A stretch of 64,000 nucleotides of DNA from Ladona fulva (GCA_000376725.2 KZ309184.1:1-64000); one strand, 5' to 3'; shown: positions 22,500 to 35,384, counted from the first letter of the stretch. Program-made: numbers and translations. The notes: generated from the letters alone by a model not told the origin.

Positions 22500-22815
22500 C
22501 AAGGAAAAAAGGAAATGAAAATGTATGTCAGGACCAGGACTCGAACCTAAAATCTTTCACTTTTCGGGAGTATGTGTCCAATTAAGTTATCTAGTCAGAA
22601 TATTATCACATATCGTTATGGAAGACTTTGTATGCAAAAACGGTATCAGTTAATGCTCTGGCTCGATAAATAAATTGACTAAAGCATCCGCTCAGGAAGT
22701 GGTAGATTCCGCGTTCGAATCCCGGTCCTGTCCGACTTTTTCCATGTCCGTTCTTCCTTGGGATTTTTTATAGGTACACGCCCTTATGTGTAAAGTCTTT
22801 ACCCTTCTCATTTTA
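22500..22815. mobile_element. Inverted dimer of tRNA-derived SINEs
   Basis: The left half (about 22500-22605) is a tRNA-like unit on the minus strand, B-box GGTTCGAGTCC at 22547-22537, with its tail pointing left. The right half (about 22680-22815) is a unit on the plus strand, B-box-like GTTCGAATCCC at 22713-22723, with the tail TTCTTCCTTGGGATTTTTTATAGG and the distal CACGCCCTTATGTGTAAAGTC. Head-to-head halves with outward tails make a fold-back of roughly 100-bp arms. Confidence 0.7.
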
Positions 22816-24023
22816 TAAATGAAAACATTCAATCCCTCAAGACAAGGTAGCCGGAGAGAAACAAGGATGAAAAAAGGACGGACAGAACGGTATGAAATTC
22901 TAAAAGAGGAAGGATACAAAGAAAGATATTGCAAGAATAACATCACAGCCATTTTAGAAGAAGCAATCCGCAAGGAGAAGAGCACTGGAGTAAGATCTAA
23001 TGTTGAGAGAGACAGCGAGTGTTGATTTCTGATTGCACGGGATGAATAAACTCGGGTAAATAGGTGAATTTTGGATGCAAACATCTTCTCATTGAACCGA
23101 TAAGTGACAGTAACTCTTCCATTTCTACGAGTGAAGGTCTACTTCGCCGTAAGTCATTGAATAAAACATAAGCGATCATGAAGCGCTATCAGACTAAAAA
23201 GGAAGAAAATAATCACCTCGTTTACTCCAGAATTTGGCTCTGCGTTCGCCATGGAAAGAATCTGGCGCTTCAGTTCAAAAAAAAAGGGAAGGATTACAAA
23301 AGTTGTGTAAAAGGAAGAAAATAAAAAGTTTCGGACTAACAAGGAAGGAACATCAGGAAACAAGAGCTTAAGGGTTGGAAGAGAAAATGAAACCCTTGGA
23401 AAGGACCTTCTAAATCCTAATTTAACGCCGCTCTTTTTGCCATCCCCTCTTCAGCTCCATTACACACTTTTTTAAATTCTTTATTCGAAATTTAAAAAAT
23501 TCGCCAGCCTAAGGAAGCGCTCCGTTTTATTTTCCTCCGTCATCTCATTTCCACTCAATCGTTCGTTATATTCCCTTAATTCTCCACCTCTTTCCGAGTG
23601 AAGTTGCAGTGAATGAGTTATGTTTCAGAAATTGGAGGCTAATCCTTCAGATGGTCACGAGAATTGATATCCCAGACCCTTTCCTCAATTTGAATTTAAT
23701 TGAAAAGGGAAAAGAATGAGAAAATATGAAGGATTGAAAATATTAACGAGTGGACATTCGAAAGAAAACGCGAATACAATGAACACATTGTTTGGATGAA
23801 GAAAGGATAGTGAAAGTAAAACGAAATGAGTTACTGGAAGATAACAGGAGTATAGGAAGACCAGAAAAGGTGGAGGTCATACCACAGAATACATATAAAA
23901 GGAGAAGTGACGAAGAAAGAACAGACAGACTGAATACCATTAACTTAATTCCGTCTTCGATTAGCTTTTGAATTGGGCATCAATTCAGCTAAAGTTATAT
24001 AATATTAATGACGACTTTAATAT
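22816..24023. other. No gene recognised
   Basis: AT- and purine-rich sequence with short open frames of biased composition (for example lysine/arginine-rich at 22819-23025). No domain or repeat recognised. Confidence 0.6.
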
Positions 24024-24100
24024 GTGAATTGTAAGAGAGGTCTTGTAAGGAGAGGTGAATTGTAAGAGAGGTCTTAGGAGACCACTCTTACAATTCACCT
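24024..24100. repeat. Direct repeat plus near-perfect hairpin
   Basis: GTGAATTGTAAGAGAGGTCT at 24024-24043 is repeated at 24054-24073. Together with one preceding A, the second copy is followed after 4 nt by its reverse complement with one mismatch (24079-24100). The 48-nt hairpin is 24053-24100. A SINE starts 20 nt further on. Confidence 0.85.
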
Positions 24101-24120
24101 TTCTCGATTCACGATCAGAA

Positions 24121-24201
24121 ACAACCAACCTAACCAGGATTCGAACCCGGGAGTTGCCAGTCTAACACGCTAACCCCTGCACCACCGAGACCGATGGTGC
24201 C
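24121..24201 (-). mobile_element. tRNA-like SINE fragment, family C
   Basis: The minus strand reads GGCACCATCGGTCTCGGTGG, TGCAGGGGTTAGCGTGTTAGA and CCCGGGTTCGAATCCTGG. A- and B-box-like elements are correctly spaced, but the arms do not fold as a full tRNA. It resembles 36250-36325. Confidence 0.65.
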
Positions 24202-25350
24202 ATATCTATCACTCTATCTGCATAACACATTAATAAGTAGAGATTGACATTTTCAACAAACTGTAATGTGGATATTATCGCCATGTAATTGTTTTCGACG
24301 AAAACATTATTATTCACGGAACACATTTCACGCGCCATCGCCAATTGCATACCGTTCATTATTTAAGCTACAGATAAACCGTGCTTAAGGAGAATATCTT
24401 CCTGTATCCTTCATTGTGCTCCAATATGGCCAACAGATTCCGCATCGACTCTGGAATTCCACACACCGACCTCATCCTTGTTATGTAATCCTCCACCGTG
24501 TTCCTAATTTGAGTACTTCATCTCGAGATCATGTCCTCTTCCGTCTTGGCATATTTCCCCTCCCTCACAGACGCAAGATCATTGATCTTGAATTCCTCCT
24601 TTCTGCTCCATACGGCCGCTGCGGATTCCCGATATCCCGCCATACTTTTCTTCACGCGTCGGATCTCGTCTCATTTGAACTTCTCACCTTTTACATCAAC
24701 CACACTTCCGATTATACTTTTCAAAATTCCACGTTTTTCTGAATGCAGCACAAATTTGAATCTTCAACCTCCCGAGAGAATCACTCAGTTTGACTTATTA
24801 TTTCCAACATTACCCTCAGTACTAAATCATTCATAACAAAATCATAATTGATGTTTTTCCTATTTGTTTTGCTTTCAGGTATCTGGTTGTTCATTTTTAT
24901 TAAACATTTATTTATTTTTGTCAAATCCATTATCATTGGCAAAACACAGCTGTTTTTGATCACATTATCGGTAAATAATTTTGTTTGTTCAACGCGTGCA
25001 GCGATTCCAAGGTAAATAACACATCTCCGATTCAACCAACAGCTGAATCGATTGGGTTAAAAGAAATTTGCGAACAAAACGGACTGATGATGTTAAAAAA
25101 GGCATTTTATTTTGACAAACATATAATTAAACCATTAAGCATTTATTTGAATTATAATTTACCTCGTCTTTGACAAAATGCGATGGCTTAAAAGGAAATG
25201 CTACATCTATCAAAGTCACAGTCTGATCGTATATTATTTAGAAGTAATTAAAAGGCAATTCTAAGTCCTGACAAATAATTGTTTTTACAACGACTTAAAA
25301 CGTAATTGTTCGACAATACACTTCGACCGCCGCGGATATTTATAACTTTT

Positions 25351-25432
25351 GTGGACCGCCGCCGGAAACCGATCCTGAGGCTGCTTTTACTAAAGGCGAA
25401 CGCGTTTCCAATTTGGCTATCCAGGGGCTCCT
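25351..25432 (-). mobile_element. tRNA-like SINE fragment, family B
   Basis: The minus strand reads CCCCTGGATAGCCAAATTGG, AACGCGTTCGCC, then a degraded B-box (CAGGATCGGTTTCCGG). Same order as 28926-28998, more decayed. Confidence 0.55.
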
Positions 25433-27429
25433 TAAAACGCATTCGTTTTTCACTGAAGCATGAAATAGACACTAGGACACATCTAACTGTGCGTTCGCGT
25501 GGATAAGATAATAAACTAAAGCGCTTATTCTTCCTATTTATTGGACACTAAAGCTTGCTTTCCGAATTCACGTTCCGAAAGAAAATCCATAAAAATGAGA
25601 AACGATTTCAAGTATAAATATCTTTCACCAAATAAACTAGTTAGAATAGCGAAGAATAGCTCCGTTTAGAATTACTTCCCATTCGTACGTTTAAAAGTTT
25701 TCCTCCAATCTCGAATTTTTTACGCCTCAAGGATTTAAGCTGCCTTAAAATAAAAAAACTCACAAAGGGCATTAAATCGTAAGGAACATGCAGAGGCAAA
25801 TATAAAAGAAAATGGGTTGCCTCGTGTTTTTCAACTTTTAGGAGTAAACCACACCGCTTGGGTCGTTTAATTTTTTATTCAATACTAAGGTAAATGAGCA
25901 ATGCAGTAAGATAGATAGGAATTGCATATACATTAAATTAGGGTGGATACGCTTTTATGAAGATGATACCTCTGTTCCAAAGTGAAACGTTAAGAGAGGA
26001 GTGCTTAGAATGAACAAGAACCGGGAAAATATTAGCTGCGCCCTAACTGACATTGGGTGACTGTCAAAATGGGGACGACAGTGAACTACAAATGATTTTT
26101 TGACTATTGAATTCCTAAATTTTATTATATATTATAATTCGAGAAACATTTGCCATATTGACCATGCCGTTGAGCTGGGTAAGTCCGGTAAGGGGGGTAT
26201 ATAAATTATTTAATTATTTTCCTAACATAAATAGTAAATTTTATGCCCAGATTATGCTTCATTAATGGTTTTCCAATACAGTATGAGGTTAGTTATTAAA
26301 ATATAAATGTTAACTAATAACTATCGAGTCCTTGTAACGCATAGTTAGAAGGCATAACTTAATTAACCTGCAAACTGAAAATTAGAACATAACATTTAAC
26401 GGTTTCGGTGGAGATACGCGAATTTCAGTTTTCGACTCTAGTTGGAGGTTTTCTCTTCGGTAAAAAAATCTGTTTTAGTTGATTTCGTTTTTCGGTTACA
26501 TTCCGGTTCGATTCCCTTGTTAGAAACAATAACTCCACTACTGACGAAGGGAGATCTAATGAGGGATGAGGCAAAAGGATAAACTACTACAGTAAGGAAA
26601 AGAAATGAAGATGAACTTCCCTGATATACCGGCATATTGTTTCCTTCTAGATTACCAATATTTAGTTGAACTCACTGCTCTTACGTAAAATATTTACGTT
26701 TCTATCAACAAATATTTGGTTAATGCTACAGTCTCTCCAATGTTTAAACTATTCCTTCACCACCTTTAATGTTTATTTTGTGATAGTTGAATCAGAGGAA
26801 ACAATTGTTTTCGATTTTGCGGCTCACGGAAAGAGCACGAAATGACAGCTTAAAAGATATCCGAGGTAATTGACTGCGGAAATTGAAGTCTTGAATTAAA
26901 ATGAGTTTTAGTCGTCGAACGAAGAAAGTTCGGAGTGCATTGGTTTGCGCTTATGTTCCTGAAAGAATGGAAGAAGTTATCCTTGCCTTCTGAAAAATGG
27001 ATTTGTGGGAAGCATTAATTCTACGCCAAATCGAAGAAGAAAAATATGAACCCTCTACCAAACGTTTCTTCGGTCATAAAGCTCTTCGTAATGACAGATA
27101 AATGTATAATTTCCTAGACCGAAATTCGGAACTGTTAAAACTGGCGAAGATGCAAAAATTGCAGAATTGGGAAAGCCCACTCTCATACCCATCACTCAAT
27201 GCCCATTTCTCATTAAGTTAGAAACAGTAAGTGCATTCTATATGTTAATTTACAGCCTTAGAACAGAGCCTTACTCGAATATGTATTGTTTTTCTGTTTA
27301 TTAAAGAAACAATTATTTCTATTTGTTATCTTTATGTTATAATGTGTTTATACCATTTTCTTTGCCTTTTAGATCTAATTTAACCTGTCTTTTCTTTAAA
27401 ATTTAGTTACCTATCAGTAGGATTTGCAA
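25433..27429. other. No gene recognised
   Basis: AT-rich unique sequence. Neither strand holds an open frame with recognisable motifs, and I saw no inverted terminal repeats. Confidence 0.6.
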
Positions 27430-27620
27430 AATGCTTACACCCCCTTGTGGGTGTTCTTCTGCAGTATTTTTTTATAATTCCAAAATTAGGTTTCTAAACC
27501 CACAGGTAGTTTTCATATGGGCATTATATTCAAGGTATTAAACAATATATAAAGAAGGACAGTAAGAAGAGACTTGATAGTATCAACATCGCCCGAATAA
27601 AGTTGTAGTATTATTATATA
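27430..27620 (+). repeat. Dispersed repeat family D copy
   Basis: It carries the module TTACACCCCCTTGTGGGTG, TTCTTCTGCAG, then a degenerate 3' end (AAGGACAGTAAGAAGAGACTT, CATCGCCCGAATAAA) and an AT tail. Same order as the copies near 37.2, 39.9 and 49.4 kb. Confidence 0.6.
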
Positions 27621-28925
27621 TTTCTTCAGATAAACTATTATGTGTAGAGCTAGATTACAATTCTAAAAAAAACAGATATCTGCTTCGAAAAATATTTAAA
27701 ATTAAAGACTGACTAATTTAAATAATGAATAGAATGTCTATAACTTTCCAGGGTTCGAATTCCTCTCTTTACAAAGATCAACACAGCTTTCTCGGGAGTT
27801 TCTACCACGTACGTAACTAAATCAATTTACCGAACAAATCTAGGCCAAACCGTTACTCAGAGTAGGGAAGGCGGGAAGAAATTATATATACATAGATATT
27901 GCTGTAAGGTTAGGAACCCTTTCATTTTGAATTCAATTTCGTCGTCATTTCGAAAACTCTCAATGCCTTGGACTAAAAATTTCAGGTAAAAGGTCGTGCG
28001 AAAAATGCATGCGTGGATCAAATTCCATCAATTATGCGTCTCATTTCTATCCGCCGTGACACTACTCCTCGATGAAAATTCCTACTTTTCAAACCACCAT
28101 TTTCGCCACCATTATTTATAGACAAAAATATGAGTTCTTCGCAAATTTGTGAACGACCACGTGTCTTTAAAACTTCAGATGGGAAACTGCACACTGTTCA
28201 CGGAAGGGAAACTGGAGCCTTCTCTTTCTAAATTGTGTTTTTTGTAGAATAAATCAATTCCTTGTACATTTCTATGAGATGCTCCTTATCTCTGATGACA
28301 AGGTCTGATCTTTCTCCCTAATATAGATCTGCTGTCTTTCTAACTCTTGGCTTCTATTTTCCTTCATCACTTTACTCATTATCTATGTCAGCTTCCTTTC
28401 CCTCTGCCCATCGCCTCTCATTTATCCGCTTCATTCTCCTCTTGTTTTCACACACATCTTCGCTTAATTACATTTACTTTCGCATAAACTAAGTAGTTCA
28501 AAACAGGTAAGAAATAACGCATTTCGTCCTCGTTGTGAAAACTTTTCAAACTGCCGTGCGAGAGAAAGAACAACAGAATCAAGCGAGTTTGCCTGCAGGA
28601 AATACAAACAGCGGCAGTAAACGAAAAGGAGAGAACGAAAAACAAAGAGGAGGAGTTCTTAATCGAGTTGAGTTAGTTTATGGAGGTGAGAGGCGAAAAG
28701 AGTTCTCCAAAAGTTGCACGAAATAGAAACGTCTAAGAAAATATTCTTGGGAGTCTACGTTATTCAAAATTTTCAACCATTGCAAATTTTTTCAATTTTC
28801 CGACATTTCTATGACCTTCGTTACTCTAAATGACAATACAAATTTTGGTTTCAGGCTCCGCTGAACACCTTGAGAAGTTTCACGATATATCTAATTCTTT
28901 TGCGGAAGACAACGTTACAATGGCT
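27621..28925. other. No gene recognised
   Basis: AT-rich, with one isolated B-box-like GGGTTCGAATTCC near 27752. No coding signal. Confidence 0.55.
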
Positions 28926-28998
28926 TCCGGATAGCCAAGTGGGAAACACGTTCGCCTTCAGGGAAAGCGGCCCCGGGTTCGATTCCTGGTGGGGACCT
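28926..28998 (+). mobile_element. tRNA-derived SINE head, family B
   Basis: A-box TAGCCAAGTGGG, the CACGTTCGCC block and a perfect B-box GGTTCGATTCC at 28976-28986. A long central arm recalls a class II (Ser/Leu-like) tRNA. The 5' and 3' ends do not pair as a good acceptor stem, so it is read as a SINE rather than a tRNA gene. Confidence 0.65.
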
Positions 28999-29387
28999 AC
29001 GTGCGAAATGACATAAGTTGTCGAAGCACTTTCAGTAACAATACCAATGATAATAGCAATGTTACATTTTTTGGTCAATAAATAAACTTGTACTGTATGA
29101 ATTCAAAGAATTACAGGCGCAAAACTGAAACGGGGAATGGGCACCTCACAAGAAGTTCTTCCGAAACATTTGTCATTGATGAAATCTATGGAGAGCGGCA
29201 GGTTCGATTACTATGGAGTAACCTTTATTATTCTTTTTGAGGATTTTGAGATTTTTTCCTTAAATAAAATGGATACCCATAGCATCAGCTGATCAGAAAG
29301 AACCGGGATATTTTTAAATGAAAGCAGCTCGATGCCACTAGTTAAGTATGTAATTCATGTACCATATATGTATATAAAAAGCAAATG

Positions 29388-29556
29388 TCTGTCCGTCCGT
29401 CCCCCTCTTTATCTCAGAAACGGCTTGACTTAGAGATCTGAAACAAACTGCATTGTGTTTCTACGATGCTGAAACCCCCAGAAAAGCTATTTTCATCTCT
29501 GTAAAGGCCAGGGTTCGAACCCAGGAGCCAATAATACGTTTCCATAAGAGATAAAC
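29388..29556 (+). repeat. Dispersed repeat C, copy 2
   Basis: CTGTCCGTCCGTCCCCCTC, TCTCAGAAACGGC, a TTTTCATC block, CAGGGTTCGAACCC and GTTTCCATAAGAG occur in the same order as the reverse complement of 12436-12292. It leads directly into the tandem array at 29540. Confidence 0.6.
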
Positions 29557-30200
29557 GTAAATTACGTTTTCATGGCTTGCAGAGGTCGTTTCTTTTACAA
29601 AATTAAGTTAGAAACAATGGTCCTACGAAATTGAGACAAGTGTTACAAGAAAGGAAAATAATTATAAAATCTTATTAAGTCGTGAATCATTCATATAATT
29701 TCGAAATAGTGAACTTTGATAAAATAGACGGAAAATTCGTAATATTTTTCGGAAATAAATAACCCATCCCTTTGAGGACCAAGGCAATTGTTGAACATTG
29801 ATTTCATGACTTATCCCATACTTTTCCATAAGAAATGTACTTAAAATAGGTTTTCGTCACCTGTAGAGGTTGTTGCTTTTACAAAATTAAATTAGAAACA
29901 ATAGTCCTACAAAACTGAGATGTGTCACAAGAGAGGAAAATGATCATACATTCTTATTTTAGTCGTTAAATATTGACATTGATCCGAACTTTCGAGGATT
30001 TTGATAAAACACAAGGAAATTTCATGAAATATTAGGGAAATAAACAACCCATTCCTTTGACGACTAAGGCCATTGTTGACTATTGATTTCATGAATAATC
30101 CCATAAAAATGCACCGGGATAATGAGTTCCTATAATTTTTATAAGAAATGTAGGTTAAGTACGCTTTCATGACTCGAAAACAGTAGAAAATATATTATTC
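29540..30200 (+). repeat. Three-unit tandem array of about 284-313 bp
   Basis: Units start at TTCCATAAG 29540, TTCCATAAG 29824 and a related TTATAAG near 30137 (partial). Units 1 and 2 share TTTTACAAAATTAA, TTAGAAACAAT, GTCCTAC, TTAGTCGT, AACCCAT and TTGATTTCATGA in the same order. Divergence between units shows the array is old. Confidence 0.8.
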
Positions 30201-30609
30201 ATAATGGTGAGAAATGTATTGAGTTATTATGGTCTTACGACGGAATTTTTTTGTGCTTAGGAGGACCAGATATATTTTTAAATTAAATTAAGTTCCGTCA
30301 TGCTTGACGGGGACGTTTACTAGTTGTAATATAATAGATATTCGTAGATGACACTTTAGGTTCCATTTTTAGTACGATGTAATTTTGAGTAAAACTCTTA
30401 AATCTTCAACAAATGCCACTATTTCCTTCCAATTTTCCGGAGTTTTGGGACTTATTACCGTGAGATAAAAAATATACGAACATTCGCGAGCGCCAATTCA
30501 CTTACAATTCCATTGTTTTGTCTTTGCCTATCGGGAAACTATGGAAGTCCTACGAAATCTAACTGCTAGTGTATCCATCATGAACTGAATTATTAATATT
30601 GTGTCTTAA

Positions 30610-31150
30610 GTTTATTTATTTATTTGTTTGTGTTTGGCCATCTGGCCAGGTGGCAACGTTATGGCATAAGAATGTATAGCATAAGAATTAATATTGATTT
30701 TCATTATCTTCGCATTCGCCCATAGTCGGGAAGGAAACCCCTCCAAAACCTCCCTTAGGAAATATGTTACATATAAAGTTTACAATTTAGACATTAAAAA
30801 CAACATAGTACAATAAATCTTTGGTTACCAGTAAAATGTCAAAGAAGTATGAGATGGTACAACATATATCGTAGATTACCTATATAGTCATATACAAGTA
30901 GATTTTAAATAGGAAATAAAAATTTAAAAATATATTTTCTTAATGCAGAAGGGGAGGCGATAGCCGCGAGAACACATAATAAAAACTACTTAAATCTAGA
31001 TTTAATTCTTTTTATAAACTTAACTATTTTTTTGGCACTGGTATGAGAATTTCTCCAGGTAAAGCGTTCCATTCAACGAAAGAGTTTTCGGCTTGCCCTC
31101 CTTGATTTCTAAACTATGATTGACGCGTCCCACATAACTAGAAAGTTTTA
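30610..31150 (+). repeat. Dispersed repeat family E, copy 1
   Basis: It shares TATTTATTTATTTG, GGCCAGGTGGCAACG, ATAGTCGGGAAGGAAACCCC and TCCAAAACCTCCCTT with 42705-43260 and, inverted, with 44850-45010. Past 31000, TTCTCCAGGTAAAGCGTTCC also aligns with copy 2. Internal family boundaries are unclear. Confidence 0.65.
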
Positions 31151-34100
31151 ATCTGGCATGTTACTTGGTCATTGTGAATACGTGAACACCCAACATTACA
31201 ATTTTTTTTCTCCATTTATCCTATGCTGTGAAAGAAGCTTAGAAAACGCCATAATATATTTTTTCTTTCTTTTTATAGTTCCAATGATAAATGCGACCCA
31301 CATTATTCGATTTGGCATCAGCCGATTGCTCCAACCAGTCCACAGCAGCTGCATCAGTTCCAGCTTTTCATCTGGATTGCCAATGAGATTCTGCTTTTGA
31401 AGATGAATTCAAAGACAGATCACTCCCCGAAACGGAAACAGCGTGTCCCAAATGTCGGATATGTTGGACAAAGGTAAAGGGGGCAGCAATTTGTCAGGAA
31501 CCCAATATATATCTATACGAGTTCAAATACCGATAATTTCCTAGGAACCGAGCGGAAATTAGCGGAAGTCGCAAATTCCACGCATGCGACCAAAACTGGG
31601 CAGAGAACATTTATGATTTGCGAGCCTTTCGCGTCTTTCCTTGAAAATCGTAATTCAGCCCTTGTGTACGAGGAGCGTCTAAATTAGCAGTCTGTCGATC
31701 CACGTATTCTCTGCATGTTCACCGAGTACGTGAACTTCCATTCCGTACGATCTCAACTTGTTCAGCTCCTAATTAGAAGGATAAATGTTCTTTGGTCACG
31801 CCCGTGAGAACTGCCTGAATATTCAAGTATGCTGCGCGCCGAATGCATAAGGAATCGAGTAAACGCGGACGTATCCAGAGCTGCGTCTCTTCAGATTAGT
31901 CCACAGACTCCGCAATCTATTCTTCTCGCCGTCGCCAAAGTAAGAAGAAAGCGAGCGGTTGATATGCATTCACCAAACAGGAAGAGAAACCCCACCCGAG
32001 GATTCCGCGGCGATGAGCAGAGATGCACCGTTTTCCAAAAATTCGTAGGTTTTCTTCTGACACTATTTCGTAATACTTCAAATAAGGTCGTGGCGAAACC
32101 AGTTCCGAGTTTTGTTAGCATCAAACTATCAAACTATCAAACAAACCATCAAACGTTTTCCTTGCTTTACATACAAATTCTGACCTTAAAGGTCCTTTTC
32201 TGTATTACATTATCTATTCCGACCAGCCAACAAAGAAAATGCTTGAGTAGTAAGTGCTCCAATGGCTCACGGAAAGAAGAAAGAAGACCCTTTTGAAAAA
32301 GAAAAAAAAATCATTCTTTTTTTAATATTCCGAGTGGTGTAAAAACTACGGTTGATAAAACAAGTGTTAATCAGCACCAAAAACGGATAGATTTATGATA
32401 TTTCCGAGCACTAACGTTCAATGTGTTAAGTTTCTCTGATCGTTTCCGATTTTTCGTCCGGTTAACGATGGACCTATTCTACACAGTTTTTACAAGCAAT
32501 GTTTTTGTAATTTATATTAAATATGCATTAAAAGGTCTGGCAAGTACTTCATGTCTAAATTAATAATAGTTTAATAACGATTTCATAATAATATCAAGAC
32601 TTCATAATAATTTTAAAATAAACGACAGAGAATCAGGAGTAACTTTGTGGTAATGATTAACGTTAAAAAACCACGACCATGGTCGTGCGTGCATGAATCG
32701 TGTGTTTTAGTAAAAGTTTAGTTAAAATGGAGTTTTTTTAAATTTTAAAATAATTTAATAATACCATAATAGTAATTAAATAACAAATTTTAATGATAAT
32801 TCAAAAATAATTATAAACAATTTCAATAAAAATTAAATAATAACAAAACATAACTCTCCTCCATGAAAACTACGACCATCTTTGGCTCTTTCTCATATTC
32901 CATTCGAATATTTTTGTGGACATTGGTGCAAATTTAAACTAAATAAGCAGTGAATTAACAATGCGTACAATCTATCACATCCTATTCTGAGGTATGGCAA
33001 CGGCACTTACATTAAAAATTTACTTCACTTTTAATAATATTTATTTATAACAGACAGCACAACCATCTTAATGATGTAAGGGAATTGGTTCAACTTCTCG
33101 GATAGAGAGGCCGATAGGGAATAGCAAGGCTCAGGATTCACCCTTAATTAACCTTAATTAACTCTCGATTAATCTATGCTCAAGAGATTTTCCAAGAAGG
33201 GAAAAAGGAAATACCAGAGATACACCACAGTGAGCTTTGTCGATCATTTCCTTGGTTTTCTACATTTCTAAAGGTTTGGAACCGCTCTATTTTCATTGCT
33301 CTCCTCTGAGAGCATCGGTGAAGCTCCTAATTGAGCTCCCAATGGCGTATCAGTTATACATGTATAATATACAGTTCCCTAATTTATATAATAAAAATAA
33401 CAATCTCTGAAAAACTAGCCAGTTTTTAGCTGTAACAAAATATGGTCAATCTTTGCGTCGAAAGTCCTTAGGTATCACTCTGAAAAGGATTTGCGGAAAA
33501 TGCTGAAAAATTAAATTTCTCTCCTCTTGAATTCAGTCGCATCATTTTGCGCATTATCGCGGTTTTTATTTACGCGGCAAATTAAGGAAATTTTACGAAA
33601 TAATACTTAAAATTGCAAATATGCTAACGCCACTAACTAACTAGTAGAAAACGCGTAGAAAAAGAGCTCCTGCATCACATTCCATGAACTTCTTGGCAAC
33701 TAAACCCTCTTTCCTGAAAACTATACGGCAAAAACAGATAACGGATGCGTTACAACTTTGGTAACCGGTTAAACCCGCAACTTCTTTGCAATTTTAGGTC
33801 ATAAGACCCAATCGAAAATCTTACCTTTTATTTCAGAGGAGGAAAATTTTTCGTCTGATACAAGAAAATACACGATCATTTTGGGATTTATAAATATTAA
33901 CAGAAAGTTGTAACCATTGAATAGTTTTAAATGGAGAGCAGCAAACTAAGTGATATTTGAACAATACTGGTATGTATGTAAGTGTGGAATTTTGTGATTC
34001 AATCAACTGAAATATCAATATCCAATTATATCCAATGTCACGGAAAACAAACATTTTAATTTTATTAATGTACGAATCATATTAATGATTTATTCGTTTT

Positions 34101-34661
34101 TTGCAGCAGATAATGGCTTTTGTACTATTATTAAGAGGATACAAATTCGCATTTTAATTTGAACTTAGAACTTCTGCTAAGCAACTGTTGCCGCAATCGT
34201 TTCGAGTAAGGTTACGTCTCAAATCGAATAAGGACAGAGAAAAGTGCAATTCAAAACTCGTTTTCATAAGTAGATCTCGTTGCTCCTTTGAACTTGCGGG
34301 CTTTGAGATTACTCTTCCGAATGAAACTAGCAAACTCCCGCATTGTGGCATCGATTATGAGGAAGCAGAGAAGTCGCCGAAGTTCTTTCTACTTTCGCGC
34401 GTTTTCCTTTAAAAGCGTTCTTCACCTAATGTAACTGCAGGAAATTTAAACGTCTGCAATAACGTCATCAACTGAGCGAGAACGTGATTCTCAGCGTACC
34501 GACGGGGCTCTTTCTTTTCCTGTGACTCATAGCGACTTCAATATATGTTTGTGTGCATGGCCACCGCAATGGCGTTGATCTGGAAAGGGGTTGGAGGGTG
34601 GCTGTGATGAATTGTGGCTAATGAATTGTACGGTATTTAACTTAATTTACCGTTAAACATG
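31151..34661. other. No gene recognised
   Basis: It includes a longer open frame (31829-32296, plus) without family resemblance, an ATCAAACT tandem at 32120-32154 and strongly AT-rich stretches at 32500-32830. No splice-supported exon or transposon terminus was seen. Confidence 0.55.
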
Positions 34662-34954
34662 CCGTATTTCTCGGTCCATAAGATGCACTTCTTACCCGGG
34701 AAAATTTAATTTAAAATCGGCCTAAATAGTAATTGTAAACATTGTTGCCCTTAGACTAGTGGGTTTTACCTTCTAATCACTGCGGAAGCCTTTATAGCAT
34801 GTTGCGCTTTCCTTTCGTTCTTCCGTAAATAAATGCTCTGTTACGAATATCGTTTCTCTATTTCACTTATAAGCAAATTTCATTCCTGTGTGTATAATCT
34901 TTTCTTTGCTCACCTGGAAAACCACGGTGCATCTTAAGGGGCCAGGAAATACGG
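34662..34954. mobile_element. MITE with about 27-45-bp terminal inverted repeats
   Basis: The left end CCGTATTTCTCGGTCCATAA (then GATGCAC) is matched by the reverse complement of the right end, CCGTATTTCCTGGCCCCTTA (then AGATGCAC). The element is 293 bp and non-coding. No clear target duplication is visible, so the superfamily is not assigned. Confidence 0.75.
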
Positions 34955-35064
34955 TAATTATATTTGTAACAGTGAGGTTCTCCATTGCTTCCTATTGCTG
35001 ATGTCTCTATGAGGACCGCTGACTAAGTCGTCCTAGTCTGCTAAACGGCATGTCAAAATGCCCT

Positions 35065-35160
35065 GAGAGGATAGCTCAATGGGTAGAGCAACCAGCCGGA
35101 AATTAGGAGACCCGGGTTCGTGTCCCCGTCCCGTCAGACTTTTTTTCATTTCCGTTTCTC
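35065..35160 (+). mobile_element. tRNA-derived SINE, family A
   Basis: A-box TAGCTCAATGGG (35072-35083) and B-box GGTTCGTGTCC (35115-35125), then CCCGTCAGACTTTTTTTCAT and TTCCGTTTCTC, the family A head-tail junction. The anticodon arm does not pair, so this is not a functional tRNA. Confidence 0.7.
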
Positions 35161-35384
35161 AATTACATTCAGTGACTGTATCATTAAAAACAGACTTCCT
35201 AACATGAAAAGTATTTTTCTATTGCTGCAGCTCATTGTATGATTAGGAAAGAAATCGGTACTGAAATTTATTGTTGCCTCAACGAGTCCAACAATTTCAT
35301 CCAGTGATTTTACGTGGTTAACATTGGAGACGTTCTAATGCAACTTTACATCAATTTATACCGTTGATTTTTACTTGGTCCTAA

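Noticed and set aside
29540..30200. Repeat array as a CRISPR-like locus
   Set aside because: Eukaryotic context, units near 300 bp, no short direct repeats with spacers.
31829..32296. 155-codon plus-strand frame
   Set aside because: No recognisable domain, and it runs into a short tandem repeat and an A-rich tract.
35065..35137. Possible tRNA gene
   Set aside because: The anticodon arm does not pair and the sequence continues into the SINE tail.
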